Notes under the pieces: model-generated | What the model was told of the DNA's origin: nothing | Seen by the model: the letters and a program-made list of their open reading frames with translations, nothing else | The model's database searches: none | Translations under genes and position numbers: made by a program | Assembly (NCBI GenBank): GCA_023700255.1 | Contig: JAJPRD010000011.1 | Span: forward strand, 1 to 41,039 | Length of the DNA stretch: 41,039 nt | Reading direction: 5' to 3' | Source of the DNA: Candidatus Thalassarchaeaceae archaeon | GTDB taxonomy: Archaea; Thermoplasmatota; Poseidoniia; Poseidoniales; Thalassarchaeaceae | In this document: positions 33,256 through 41,039 of the stretch, piece after piece | Layout of the letters: each line of letters opens with the position of its first letter | How positions within the stretch are numbered: position 1 is the stretch's first letter

Positions 33256-33615
33256 ATGTCGAGTCTAATTTTTGATATTTTCAAGATTTTATTGACTGCC
33301 TTGATAATTTTCATGGTCGCACAATTAAGCCAGCGAGATACATTACTTGCTGCTGTTCTTGCATCTATACCATTAGTTAGTGTTCTTGCGATGATGTGGA
33401 TGAACCAAGATGGGGCTAGTAACGAAGAGATAGTCAATTTTTCAAAAGATATTGTATGGCTAGTTATTCCCTCATTATTATTATTCATAGTGATGCCAGA
33501 ATTAATTGAACGTGGATGGGATTTCTATCCTGCACTTGGTGGTGGGCTATGTGCCACTATAATTGGATATTTTTTGATGATTGAAGTAATGAATAGATTC
33601 CAATCTATTAGTTAG
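33256..33615 (+). CDS. DUF3147-like membrane protein
   Basis: 119 residues with four hydrophobic helices. AQLSQRDTLLAAVLASIPLVSVLAMMWM and DIVWLVIPSLLLFIVMPELIERG resemble the DUF3147 family of small inner-membrane proteins of unknown function. The open frame extends upstream into the previous gene; the ATG at 33256 just before the first helix is chosen. The stop overlaps the phosphomannomutase stop by four bases in convergent orientation. Confidence 0.7.
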   Translation: MSSLIFDIFKILLTALIIFMVAQLSQRDTLLAAVLASIPLVSVLAMMWMNQDGASNEEIVNFSKDIVWLVIPSLLLFIVMPELIERGWDFYPALGGGLCATIIGYFLMIEVMNRFQSIS

Positions 33616-35000
33616 GCTTCATGAAATTTCTTAAGATTAATTTCTGACCCTAATCTATTCTCAACATCTTCTTTTATTTTTTCTAACCCCTCTTTGCTAT
33701 TTGCCTCTGCCCGCATAACAAGTATTGGTTCAGTATTACTCGGACGGCAAAGATACCAACCATCTGAATATCTTACTCTTACTCCATCTACTATCGATTT
33801 TTGCATATCTGCAAAAGCATTTTTCACCATAATCATAGTTTCTTCTCTGTCACTGATTAGCGGAACTTTAGCCTCTCCTGTTGAAGCATAGTTAGGTAAA
33901 TCGGCAAACCAATCTGAGAATACCGGACCACCACTTTCTGGCGAAGGCTCTCTAGCAATGATTTCGAGCAATCTAGCAGTATTGTATAATGAGTCATCAA
34001 ATCCTGGCCACCTATCGTTCAGGAAGAAATGTCCTGACATCTCTCCTGCTAGAGGTGAATCAGGATTGTTTCTTAATTCTCTTTTCATGAATGAGTGCCC
34101 TGTTCTGACCATTACAGGAATACCTCCTGCAGAAGTGATAACTTCTTCTAACGCCATACTACATTTGACGTCAAAGAATACAGTTCTTTCTGCATCAGTC
34201 CCACCCTTTCTTTCTCTAAGAATATCTTTTGCAAAAATTGTCATTAATCTATCAGGATGGATAAATAAGCCGGATTCATCAACCACACCAATTCTATCTC
34301 CATCTCCATCCATGCCGATTCCAAATTCAGCATTATTTTCTAGAACTGCTTTAGAGAGATCTTTCATATTTTCTGGTCTTGTCGGATCTGGTGGGTGATT
34401 TGGAAATTTATTATCCCAATTACAATGAACTGGGATCAATTCAACACCTAGTTTTTCCATTAATCTAATTGTTAATGGTCCAGGAACTGCATTGCCACAA
34501 TCTATCGCAATTTTCATTTTTCGTTGGGGTATCCCTGCGTTTCTAACAATTGTTTCCAAATATTCATTTTCAAAGTTAGGTAGGTTTTCAATAATTCCAT
34601 TTCCATCTTTGAAATCACCTTTATCAAATGTTTCTTTGAGTTCTTGAAGTTCATTTCCAGCCATAGGTAAACTACCATTGCATATCTTGAATCCATTATA
34701 CTCAGGGGGATTATGGCTTGCAGTAATTACAATGGATGCGTCTACTGGGAGATCTACTGTTGCTCTATACAATACCCCTGTAGTCGTAATCCCTAAGTCT
34801 AAAACATCTGCTCCAGATAAGTTAAGCCCTCTCAAAAGAGCATCATGTAATTCTGGACCAGATTCTCTAATATCTGAAGCTACAGCGACTGATTTTGCAT
34901 CGAGATGAGTTGCAAGAGCGCGACCTAACCTTTCAGCAAATTCAGCATCTAATTCAGAATGCGCTAATCCACGAATATCATACGCCTTGAACACACTCAT
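33612..35000 (-). CDS. Phosphomannomutase/phosphoglucomutase
   Basis: 462-residue alpha-D-phosphohexomutase interconverting hexose 1- and 6-phosphates for sugar-nucleotide synthesis. All four domain signatures are present: FKAYDIRG at the start, the phosphoserine loop TASHNPPEYNG with S95, the metal loop GMDGDGDRIG, the sugar-binding GEMSGHFF and the phosphate-binding RPSNTEPILVMRAE. Specificity for mannose or glucose is not readable. It is followed upstream by RidA, Nudix and UppS on the same strand, suggesting supply of sugars for polyprenyl-linked glycans. Confidence 0.95.
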   Translation of the reverse strand: MSVFKAYDIRGLAHSELDAEFAERLGRALATHLDAKSVAVASDIRESGPELHDALLRGLNLSGADVLDLGITTTGVLYRATVDLPVDASIVITASHNPPEYNGFKICNGSLPMAGNELQELKETFDKGDFKDGNGIIENLPNFENEYLETIVRNAGIPQRKMKIAIDCGNAVPGPLTIRLMEKLGVELIPVHCNWDNKFPNHPPDPTRPENMKDLSKAVLENNAEFGIGMDGDGDRIGVVDESGLFIHPDRLMTIFAKDILRERKGGTDAERTVFFDVKCSMALEEVITSAGGIPVMVRTGHSFMKRELRNNPDSPLAGEMSGHFFLNDRWPGFDDSLYNTARLLEIIAREPSPESGGPVFSDWFADLPNYASTGEAKVPLISDREETMIMVKNAFADMQKSIVDGVRVRYSDGWYLCRPSNTEPILVMRAEANSKEGLEKIKEDVENRLGSEINLKKFHEA

Positions 35001-35071
35001 GCTTACTCCTGCGGGTTTTCCTTCATCATCTCTGTGGGTTATGGTGAGCCTGATTCTAATGAAAATTTCTT

Positions 35072-35449
35072 TTATTCTGTTCCTGAGCCTCTAAAAGCCT
35101 CACATATAATCTCAATTATGGCTCCAGCAGGAAGTTTACTTACTTCATATGCGGCTCTTGCAGGAGGCATTGATTCACCTAACCATTTTCCATATACCTC
35201 GTTAACATCAGAATAATCATCTATGTTAGTTAATAGAATAGTTACCATGACTAAATCATATTTTGAACTATTAGCAATTTCTAATAAATTATCAATTTTT
35301 CGTAATGCTTCTTTAGTCTGAGATACGACATCCTCTCCTCCTTCTATGCCTATTTGCCCTGCAAGCCATATGTGATCTCTAACTGTAATTCCGGGGCTAT
35401 ATGGTGCCCACACCTTACTGTCATTATCAATTTTCAATTTACGAGCCAT
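35072..35449 (-). CDS. RidA family enamine/imine deaminase
   Basis: 125 residues. RidA-type proteins hydrolyse reactive enamines and imines made by PLP enzymes. LAGQIGIEGGEDVVSQTKEALRKIDNLL, NIDDYSDVNEVYGKWLG and the signature PPARAAYEVSKLPAGAIIEI with its conserved Arg are present; a trimer is expected. Confidence 0.93.
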   Translation of the reverse strand: MARKLKIDNDSKVWAPYSPGITVRDHIWLAGQIGIEGGEDVVSQTKEALRKIDNLLEIANSSKYDLVMVTILLTNIDDYSDVNEVYGKWLGESMPPARAAYEVSKLPAGAIIEIICEAFRGSGTE

Positions 35450-35479
35450 GATTCTCGCACTATGTTGTTGCTGATATGT

Positions 35480-35932
35480 TTATTCACGAAGCATATCAAT
35501 TATTTTTGAGTGATCTCCAGCAACATTTTGTTCTGTTAATTCATTAATAGATATCCATTTTGCATCAACAGCATCATCTGCTCCTACTGGTTTAGAATTG
35601 AAATCAACCTCTACTAAGTAGAATAATCCAATACAATGTTTTCTCGGATCTCTACCAGGTTTCCCTAGTATTGTTAAAGTCAAGGGATTTTTCCCTATTA
35701 CACCAGTTTCTTCTATTAATTCCCTTATCACGGCATCTTCAGGATCTTCTCCATAATCTACGAATCCACCTGGAAATGCCCACATACCTTCCCATTCTGG
35801 AGGTTCTGGTCCTCTTTTAATCATTAATAATTCTAGTCCTTCTAGTCCATCTCTCGTTGCGATTGCATCTACTGTAACAGATGGGGTATGGTAATCATCA
35901 CGACCACATTGTAAACATCTCTCACTCCCCAT
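35480..35932 (-). CDS. Nudix hydrolase with N-terminal Cys pair
   Basis: 150 residues. The complete Nudix box G-x5-E-x7-RE-x2-EE-x-G occurs as [20 protein letters not shown] followed by TG. C6-x2-C9 at the N-terminus could form half a zinc knuckle, as in NadM/ADP-ribose-pyrophosphatase-like members, and the fold of ADP-ribose or NDP-sugar hydrolases is plausible. Its start overlaps the UppS 3' end by 11 bases, so the two are coupled. Confidence 0.92.
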   Translation of the reverse strand: MGSERCLQCGRDDYHTPSVTVDAIATRDGLEGLELLMIKRGPEPPEWEGMWAFPGGFVDYGEDPEDAVIRELIEETGVIGKNPLTLTILGKPGRDPRKHCIGLFYLVEVDFNSKPVGADDAVDAKWISINELTEQNVAGDHSKIIDMLRE

Positions 35933-36803
35933 ATCTTCTCCTCCTACTTTGATAAGAATCTATGGCTTCATACAAATCTTGTTTACTAAATGATGGCCAA
36001 TGTACATCGGTGAAATGTAATTCGGAATATGCAATTTGCCATAATAAGAAATTTGAGATTCTCTCTTCACCACTTGTTCTGATAACTAAGTCTGGATCAG
36101 GCAGATTTGCAGTATAGAGTTTACTTGATATTTTCTTAGTATCTATTTCTTCTAACGTTATTTCACCTTTTGAGTGCTCGTCTGCAACTTTACGTACAGC
36201 ATCTACAATCTCCTCTCTACCCCCATATGCTAAACATACGGTGAATAAGAAATCGGAGTAACTTGAAGTTTTTTCTTCAATATTTTTGATTGCATTTCTT
36301 ACATTTTCAGGCAACATTTCAAGTCTTCCTACAGCCTGAACTTTAACTTTCATATTGTGAATTTTAGGGTCATTTGCCATCTCATTCAAGCCTTCAGTGT
36401 AAAGCTCATACAATGAATTCAGTTCTTCTTGACTTCTTTCTTTGATATTTTCAGTTGAGAGTGCATAAACGGAAAGATACTGAATGTTTAGATCTAATAC
36501 CCAATCCATGACCTGTTTCAACTTCTCTTTTCCTCTTTCATGACCAACTTTTGTTTCAATTTCTCTACTCCATGCAAATCTTCTATTCCCATCCATAATT
36601 ATAGAAATATGTTCTGGCCGAGTATCCTTTAGAATCTTATCTTTCAATCTATTAGTTCGTATTCTATCTGTCCTTGATACTAAACTCCAGGCTAGACTCG
36701 ATCCTGCAATAATTCTTGCAGGAATAGCAATTATTCTAAATTTTAAAAGCCATTTCGCTAATGAGTCAATGCGACGACCAGCAGCTCTGCGTGTTCGACC
36801 CAT
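35922..36803 (-). CDS. uppS: cis-Prenyltransferase (UppS/undecaprenyl or dolichyl diphosphate synthase)
   Basis: 293 residues; extends an allylic diphosphate with isopentenyl-PP to a long cis-polyprenyl carrier lipid for glycan assembly. The catalytic segment [25 protein letters not shown], and [20 protein letters not shown] with TDVHWP are intact. About 70 residues precede the catalytic core, longer than in bacterial UppS, with a hydrophobic amphipathic stretch ([17 protein letters not shown]) that may bind membrane. Coupled to the Nudix gene. Confidence 0.95.
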   Translation of the reverse strand: MGRTRRAAGRRIDSLAKWLLKFRIIAIPARIIAGSSLAWSLVSRTDRIRTNRLKDKILKDTRPEHISIIMDGNRRFAWSREIETKVGHERGKEKLKQVMDWVLDLNIQYLSVYALSTENIKERSQEELNSLYELYTEGLNEMANDPKIHNMKVKVQAVGRLEMLPENVRNAIKNIEEKTSSYSDFLFTVCLAYGGREEIVDAVRKVADEHSKGEITLEEIDTKKISSKLYTANLPDPDLVIRTSGEERISNFLLWQIAYSELHFTDVHWPSFSKQDLYEAIDSYQSRRRRYGE

Positions 36804-36851
36804 GTTAGAGCGAATGTACCCTGTGTCTAAAGTGGTTGGATTGAGGAATCC

Positions 36852-37394
36852 TTACTCAAATACAATATGTGCATCATTATTCACTTTTTCTAATAGATTC
36901 TTTTCAGGATTAACAACAATAATTTGTCCTGAGTGTTTCCATACCGGCAAATCATGATGGCTATTACCTGCATAACCAAATTTCATATCTCCATACCTCG
37001 CTATTAGAGCCTCTGCTTTTTTCTTTCCTCGAAGGTTATGTTGAGAATCTGAGGCTAGAACATCTGAAAATAGGCCTACATGAGCTGCAACTTGTTCAGC
37101 AATTATTCTATCAGATGCCGTTGCAAGAATCAGAGTTCTTCCTCGAGCATGTTCTCCTGTCAACCAATCTAAAAATGCAACATGATATTCTAATTCAGCG
37201 GGATCAAATACTAACTTTTTTGCTAAGTCTCTTTTCCATTCTGCCCTTTTATTTGTAATTTCTTTAGAAAGCATACTCACTATCATCCATGGCCTCCTTA
37301 GTAGAACTCTTCTGATGCTAATATAACTCATATCTGTTAGAATTAGAGTTCCATCCATATCGACCGCTAGTGGGATGTCCGAGATTTCGCTCAT
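36852..37394 (-). CDS. HAD-superfamily phosphatase
   Basis: 180 residues. DMDGT with the nucleophile D12 and acid D14, motif II in LILATASD, and the motif IV segment FGYAGNSHHDLPVW are present; a cap of about 60 residues is helical. The motif IV wording resembles HAD domains that are fused to UbiA prenyltransferases in bacteria, so a prenyl- or sugar-phosphate substrate is possible. It lies 48 bases upstream of uppS in the same direction. Confidence 0.88.
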   Translation of the reverse strand: MSEISDIPLAVDMDGTLILTDMSYISIRRVLLRRPWMIVSMLSKEITNKRAEWKRDLAKKLVFDPAELEYHVAFLDWLTGEHARGRTLILATASDRIIAEQVAAHVGLFSDVLASDSQHNLRGKKKAEALIARYGDMKFGYAGNSHHDLPVWKHSGQIIVVNPEKNLLEKVNNDAHIVFE

Positions 37395-37481
37395 GTTGTT
37401 GCCTAAACCACCACCATATCAAAGATTCCCTGACCGATTGCATGAAATCTACTACTCCTTCGTAGATACAGGTGAGTCTGT

Positions 37482-38741
37482 ATGTCCGAGACTGAAAATA
37501 GTTGGAAACCTGCTGCTATGTCGCAGTTTGAATCTGATGATGAAGTTCCTGATGGATTCAAATGGTTAGTTTTTGCAGGTATCGGCTTGAAATCCAAAAT
37601 GTTAGAACCTCTTGATGTAAATAACTGGCAAAAAACAATTTCCGATTTACAACCTTGGGGAGAGATTCCTACGGGGGATATCACTGTAGAAGATATAGTG
37701 CACACAGATAGAGGTATTAATTTAAAATTAAACTGTGATGGAGCTTATTGGCTAGCTGAATTTTTCCCTTGGGGTACCGATGGTAGGTTTCGCGCTAGAA
37801 TCAGTCTCGCTCCGCCTGGAAGCATAATTCCGATTGGAGGATACACTTGGAATGGAATCGATATTCTCTCTGTAAGAAAATGGACTGAAGGAAAAAAAGA
37901 TTTAAATTCAAGACTCCAAGATGCAATTCAATCTAGTGATTTAAAAAAATCTAAGGAAATCATTTTTCAATCAGCAGCAGCCATTGGTCGATATCATAAG
38001 GCTGCTGAAAATGCTAGAATAACTCCTCGTGATGCTAAGAGATGGAACAAGAGACTCGAATATCTTGAAGCTTCATTACGTGCAAATACAATATGGCGAG
38101 CCCCTCATACGAAAGATACGGTCTGTATAATTACAATCGGTGATATCCGGTTTTCAGATATTATTGATAAAGAATCTGAATCATACAGTATTCATTTCTC
38201 TAGGCCACGTTTAGCAGACGGCATCATAAAACCAAATTGTGAATTTCCAGCAATAAGGGATTTTTCTTCACTTCTTCATGATCTAAATCGAATATATTTT
38301 TCATGTGAATCCGAACTTAAAATGTCGGAATTACGTCGTTCTTTAATTGAAGGATGGCAATCTACCGCACCACCTGCTTGGTCATCTAAGAATATTTTCT
38401 ATACTCCACGAGGAGGGTCATTTTTTTGGGAATATGAGCAATGCTTACTCGATGTAATTGAATCAGTTTCTCATCAATCTGGTAAACCCGAACCAGCAGT
38501 ATCTATAATCCAAGATGTACCATATTTACAAAAGTCAATGTTCAGTCATAGGACTGTTGCAGCTTTATCTTTCATGACAGGATTTTTCTCAGTAAATGGT
38601 ATTTATCAATATGCTGTAGGTAACTCTAATGGTATATTATTACCATTAATATTAATCCCCATAACTCTAGGTATTTTCATGTCATATCGAAAACTAGCTC
38701 CCTCTCCCGAACTTTCAATTCTAAGGGTATGGAATCAGTAA
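37482..38741 (+). CDS. Unrecognised protein, possibly a membrane-anchored pseudokinase
   Basis: 419 residues of unknown family. Residues 155-270 (IGRYHKAAENARITPRD ... TIGDIRFSDIID ... IHFSRPRLADG ... RDFSSLLHDLNRI) follow the order of an APH/lipopolysaccharide-kinase C-lobe: catalytic HGDxxxxN would correspond to IGDIRFSD, and the metal Asp to His. The key residues are thus missing, so activity as a kinase is doubtful. The C-terminus has two hydrophobic helices (about 362-382 and 386-404). Ends abutting the phosphoglycerate mutase gene with no gap. Confidence 0.75.
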   Translation: MSETENSWKPAAMSQFESDDEVPDGFKWLVFAGIGLKSKMLEPLDVNNWQKTISDLQPWGEIPTGDITVEDIVHTDRGINLKLNCDGAYWLAEFFPWGTDGRFRARISLAPPGSIIPIGGYTWNGIDILSVRKWTEGKKDLNSRLQDAIQSSDLKKSKEIIFQSAAAIGRYHKAAENARITPRDAKRWNKRLEYLEASLRANTIWRAPHTKDTVCIITIGDIRFSDIIDKESESYSIHFSRPRLADGIIKPNCEFPAIRDFSSLLHDLNRIYFSCESELKMSELRRSLIEGWQSTAPPAWSSKNIFYTPRGGSFFWEYEQCLLDVIESVSHQSGKPEPAVSIIQDVPYLQKSMFSHRTVAALSFMTGFFSVNGIYQYAVGNSNGILLPLILIPITLGIFMSYRKLAPSPELSILRVWNQ

Positions 38742-39341
38742 TCATTCTATTTTTGTAAAAATATTATTCTGAAATTCATATGTTCTTGGTACACCAGTCT
38801 GTATTTCTAGTTTAACAATATTTTCTTTTGATATATTTTCAATATGCATTACAATTGATCTTAGAGAATTCCCATGAGCTGAAACAAGCACATTTTTCCC
38901 CTCATTTAGATGTTTTAATATGTCTTCTTTGAAATAAGGTAAAGTTCTTTCAGCAGTCATCTTCAAACTTTCTCCCTCAGGTGGAGCAATATCAAAAGAA
39001 CGTCTCCAAATATGTACTTGCTCCGCACCATATTTTTCAGCAGTTTCAGTCTTATTCAGTCCTTGTAGTGAACCATAATGTCTTTCATTCAACCGTTCAT
39101 CTTTGTAAACTGGCATGTCTTTTGAAATTTTATTATGTTGAATGATGATTTCAGCAGTCCTCTGAGCTCTCATAAGGGCACTTGTGTGGACCACATCAAA
39201 TGAGATATTTTCTAATTTTTTCCCAGCCATTTCTGCTTCATATTCCCCTTTCTTAGAAAGGTCAATATCTGTCCATCCAGTGAATCTATTTTCTGCATTC
39301 CATAATGACTGCCCATGTCTTATGAGAACAAGAATAGCCAT
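38742..39341 (-). CDS. gpmA: 2,3-bisphosphoglycerate-dependent phosphoglycerate mutase
   Basis: 199 residues of the histidine phosphatase superfamily. RHGQSLWNAENRFTGWTDIDLS with the phosphohistidine H9, LNERHYGSLQGLNK, and VSAHGNSLRSIV are diagnostic for dPGM. It interconverts 3- and 2-phosphoglycerate. Many archaea rely on the cofactor-independent ApgM instead; this is the bacterial-type enzyme, and pgk lies 6 kb away. Ten bases downstream of the MscS gene on the same strand, so possibly co-transcribed. Confidence 0.95.
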   Translation of the reverse strand: MAILVLIRHGQSLWNAENRFTGWTDIDLSKKGEYEAEMAGKKLENISFDVVHTSALMRAQRTAEIIIQHNKISKDMPVYKDERLNERHYGSLQGLNKTETAEKYGAEQVHIWRRSFDIAPPEGESLKMTAERTLPYFKEDILKHLNEGKNVLVSAHGNSLRSIVMHIENISKENIVKLEIQTGVPRTYEFQNNIFTKIE

Positions 39342-39350
39342 TCCGTCACC

Positions 39351-40427
39351 TTACTTACTGCTTCTTAGTCGTGGTTCAAAGAATATTAGATTTAGTTTTT
39401 CAGCAGTTTCCCTTGCCATCATTAAGATATCTTCATTTAATTCTCTCTGTGTAGATGCAGATGATACACAATAGAAATTACCTGCCACTAAGACCATTGC
39501 AGTTCCAAAAGTCTGAACTCTAACCCATGAATCATCTTCTTTTATCGATCTAGCATCGTCTCGAACTTTCTTTAGTAGAATGTCACAAAATTCTCTTAGT
39601 GCTGCTGGGTTACTATCTTCTTCGAGTTCGAATTTTGGAGTAATTCTTCGGAATCTTCTTTTACTAAAGTTTTCAACAGGAGAATTTACCATATTAGAAT
39701 TAGGAACAGTAATCATTGTATCTGCTGAAGTTCTAATTAATGTAGTTCTCAGGCCTATGTTTACTACCTCTCCTTCAACTCCATCTACAATAATCCAATC
39801 ACCTACATTGAATGGTTGATCGATTAAGATTGAAATTGCGCCAAAAACATTTGATACAGAATCTTTTGCCGCTAAGGCTAGGGCCAGACCAGTAATTCCT
39901 AGACCTGCTATTAGTCCATTCAAGTCGACACCTACATATCCTGCAATAACGAATCCACCAATTACAACTACAGCAACTCTGCCAACTGATTCAGCGACAC
40001 TTGCTAATGAGCGTCTTGAGGCTATGTTATCGTCTCCTTCAACTACAATAAAAGCGTCTAGATAGTCAACTAGACGGTAAGCAGCAACCAGCATCATAAC
40101 AATAAAAACAGTGAAACTAGCAAATATTATTTCATCCATTATACTTTGATTCCAACCTGCACCTTCGTCACCAAATACATATTCTAGTGCCTGACTGAAA
40201 AATAATGTTCCAATCATCCATCCTAATGAGCGAGGAGCAAACAATGTTTTTCCATCTATCCTTTCAGTTTTAGAAAAGAGATCCATCATAGCCGGGAAAA
40301 CGAATCTTCTTGATAGTATACCAATTGCTATTGAAAGTCCAATTAATGAGATAAAAATAATCAATGAACCTTGTGTAAAACCTTGGAAAATTGCCTCTCC
40401 ATCCATGAAGTCAGTAAGTGTTTGCAT
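39351..40427 (-). CDS. mscS: Small-conductance mechanosensitive channel, MscS family
   Basis: 358 residues. Three to four N-terminal helices are followed by the pore helix GLIAGLGITGLALALAAKDSVSN and the MscS beta domain (FNVGDWIIVDGVEGEVVNIGLRTT, ITVPNSNMVNSPVENFSKR). It opens under membrane tension to release osmolytes. The frame reaches a TTG at 40457, but the ATG at 40427 gives a normal start. Confidence 0.93.
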   Translation of the reverse strand: MQTLTDFMDGEAIFQGFTQGSLIIFISLIGLSIAIGILSRRFVFPAMMDLFSKTERIDGKTLFAPRSLGWMIGTLFFSQALEYVFGDEGAGWNQSIMDEIIFASFTVFIVMMLVAAYRLVDYLDAFIVVEGDDNIASRRSLASVAESVGRVAVVVIGGFVIAGYVGVDLNGLIAGLGITGLALALAAKDSVSNVFGAISILIDQPFNVGDWIIVDGVEGEVVNIGLRTTLIRTSADTMITVPNSNMVNSPVENFSKRRFRRITPKFELEEDSNPAALREFCDILLKKVRDDARSIKEDDSWVRVQTFGTAMVLVAGNFYCVSSASTQRELNEDILMMARETAEKLNLIFFEPRLRSSK

Positions 40428-40528
40428 ATCTAATCGGCTTAACCTGATGCTTATCAATCTCTCTAATGTACTTCATACCGTAAATACGAGGCTTTCAAGA
40501 CCCAAACACTCCTCGAAGGGGTGATAAC

Positions 40529-41039
40529 ATGGTTGGCAGCGGCGTGAATAAGAGTTCTAAATTTTTATCAAATCCTCGAAGAATTCCTGCGATGGCACTT
40601 CTAATGCCCTTGCTGTTGTCCGTTCTTGCTCCAGTAACCTTGATTGCACCAGTGGATGCTCAAGAAACAAATGAGAATCTAGAGCCAGAAGATATCTGGT
40701 CATTTACATATTCTAACCAAATTTTCCCTTGGGGAGGGGATGATAGATTACAATTTCGTGAGTATCACGATTATTTTTCAATGAAAGATAGAATGCAGCA
40801 TCTAGTAGATCAGAATATGGAAATTATGAGTTACCATGAAGGGTTAGTTGGTGGAGTTAACCAAAGAGGTCAGGAAATGACTGCAGATAATTACGAAGGT
40901 TGGTACTATAATCATGCAAGTCCTTGGGTCAAAATTACTGGTGGAGGAGAAGATCTTGAAGGAGTATCTGGTGGAGATTGTAACGTATTCGTAGGAGATT
41001 GCGGTAATTATGCAGATTTACCTGATGTAATGTTAGTTG
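40529..41039 (+). CDS. Secreted protein, 5' part, possibly M14-like zinc carboxypeptidase
   Basis: Open from the ATG at 40529 (GGGGTGAT three bases upstream) to the window end, 170 codons. A basic N-terminus, hydrophobic helix (ALLMPLLLSVLAPVTLIAP) and VDAQ-like cleavage site make a signal peptide. The mature part, FREYHDYFSMKDRMQHLVDQ then SYHEGLVGGVNQRGQEM and GWYYNHASPWVKITG, resembles the start of M14 peptidase domains, but the zinc-ligand HxxE region is outside or not evident. Marine Group II genomes are rich in such secreted peptidases. Confidence 0.6.
   Translation, partial: MVGSGVNKSSKFLSNPRRIPAMALLMPLLLSVLAPVTLIAPVDAQETNENLEPEDIWSFTYSNQIFPWGGDDRLQFREYHDYFSMKDRMQHLVDQNMEIMSYHEGLVGGVNQRGQEMTADNYEGWYYNHASPWVKITGGGEDLEGVSGGDCNVFVGDCGNYADLPDVMLV

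Noticed and set aside
1-41039. CRISPR array, insertion sequence, prophage or integron
   Set aside because: No regularly spaced short repeats, transposase, integrase or terminal inverted repeats were seen; the repeats present are explained by tandem duplication and FAS1 domains.

Overview
The window is an AT-rich archaeal chromosome segment, most likely from a planktonic marine euryarchaeon of the Marine Group II (Poseidoniales) type. The archaeal assignment rests on ribosomal protein L21e, RNA polymerase subunit F (Rpo4), a DUF655 protein, KsgA/Dim1, archaeal Pus10, archaeal-type phosphoglycerate kinase and a secreted protein ending in a PGF-CTERM archaeosortase tag. The Marine Group II assignment is an inference from this gene mix (class II photolyase, carotenoid genes, surface fasciclin/cupredoxin protein) and from compact SD-led gene pairs. 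I saw no rRNA, tRNA, CRISPR array, insertion sequence or prophage.

Layout. 1-6.6 kb: a partial ORF at the left edge, a phospholipid-headgroup (CDP-alcohol) transferase translationally linked to an AK6-like adenylate kinase, a Ca2+/H+ antiporter, a luciferase-like flavin monooxygenase and a large solitary SF2 helicase. 6.7-9.1 kb: an MTA/SAH-deaminase-like amidohydrolase facing two nearly identical cold-shock proteins; the convergent junction has been tandemly duplicated. 8.6-23.7 kb: a probable light/oxidative-stress island. A class II photolyase, an SRPBCC-epimerase fusion and a PrxQ form one tight operon. Divergent to it are GTP cyclohydrolase II, a second Prx-like protein and a TrmB-type regulator whose C-terminus looks like a V4R ligand domain. 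They are followed by a UbiB-like kinase, an SDR lacking the usual catalytic Tyr, a Rieske protein, a four-fasciclin plus cupredoxin surface protein, and CrtI, a thioredoxin-like lipoprotein, an ABA4-like membrane protein and CrtB.

23.8-29.7 kb: the information-processing block: DUF971 protein, Pus10, L21e, RpoF, DUF655, KsgA, an unrecognised zinc-ribbon protein, a 2Fe-2S ferredoxin and a 52-residue membrane protein. 29.7-41 kb: MIP18-like protein, M24 peptidase, phosphoglycerate kinase, two small membrane proteins, phosphomannomutase/phosphoglucomutase, RidA, Nudix, cis-prenyltransferase (UppS), HAD phosphatase, a possible membrane-anchored pseudokinase, phosphoglycerate mutase, MscS channel and the start of a large secreted protein.

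The most interesting structures are two independent tandem duplications that both straddle a convergent gene junction (csp/amidohydrolase and Rieske/fasciclin), and the photolyase-carotenoid-redox island with its candidate ligand-sensing regulator. No rhodopsin, lycopene cyclase of a recognised type or carotene dioxygenase is visible here.
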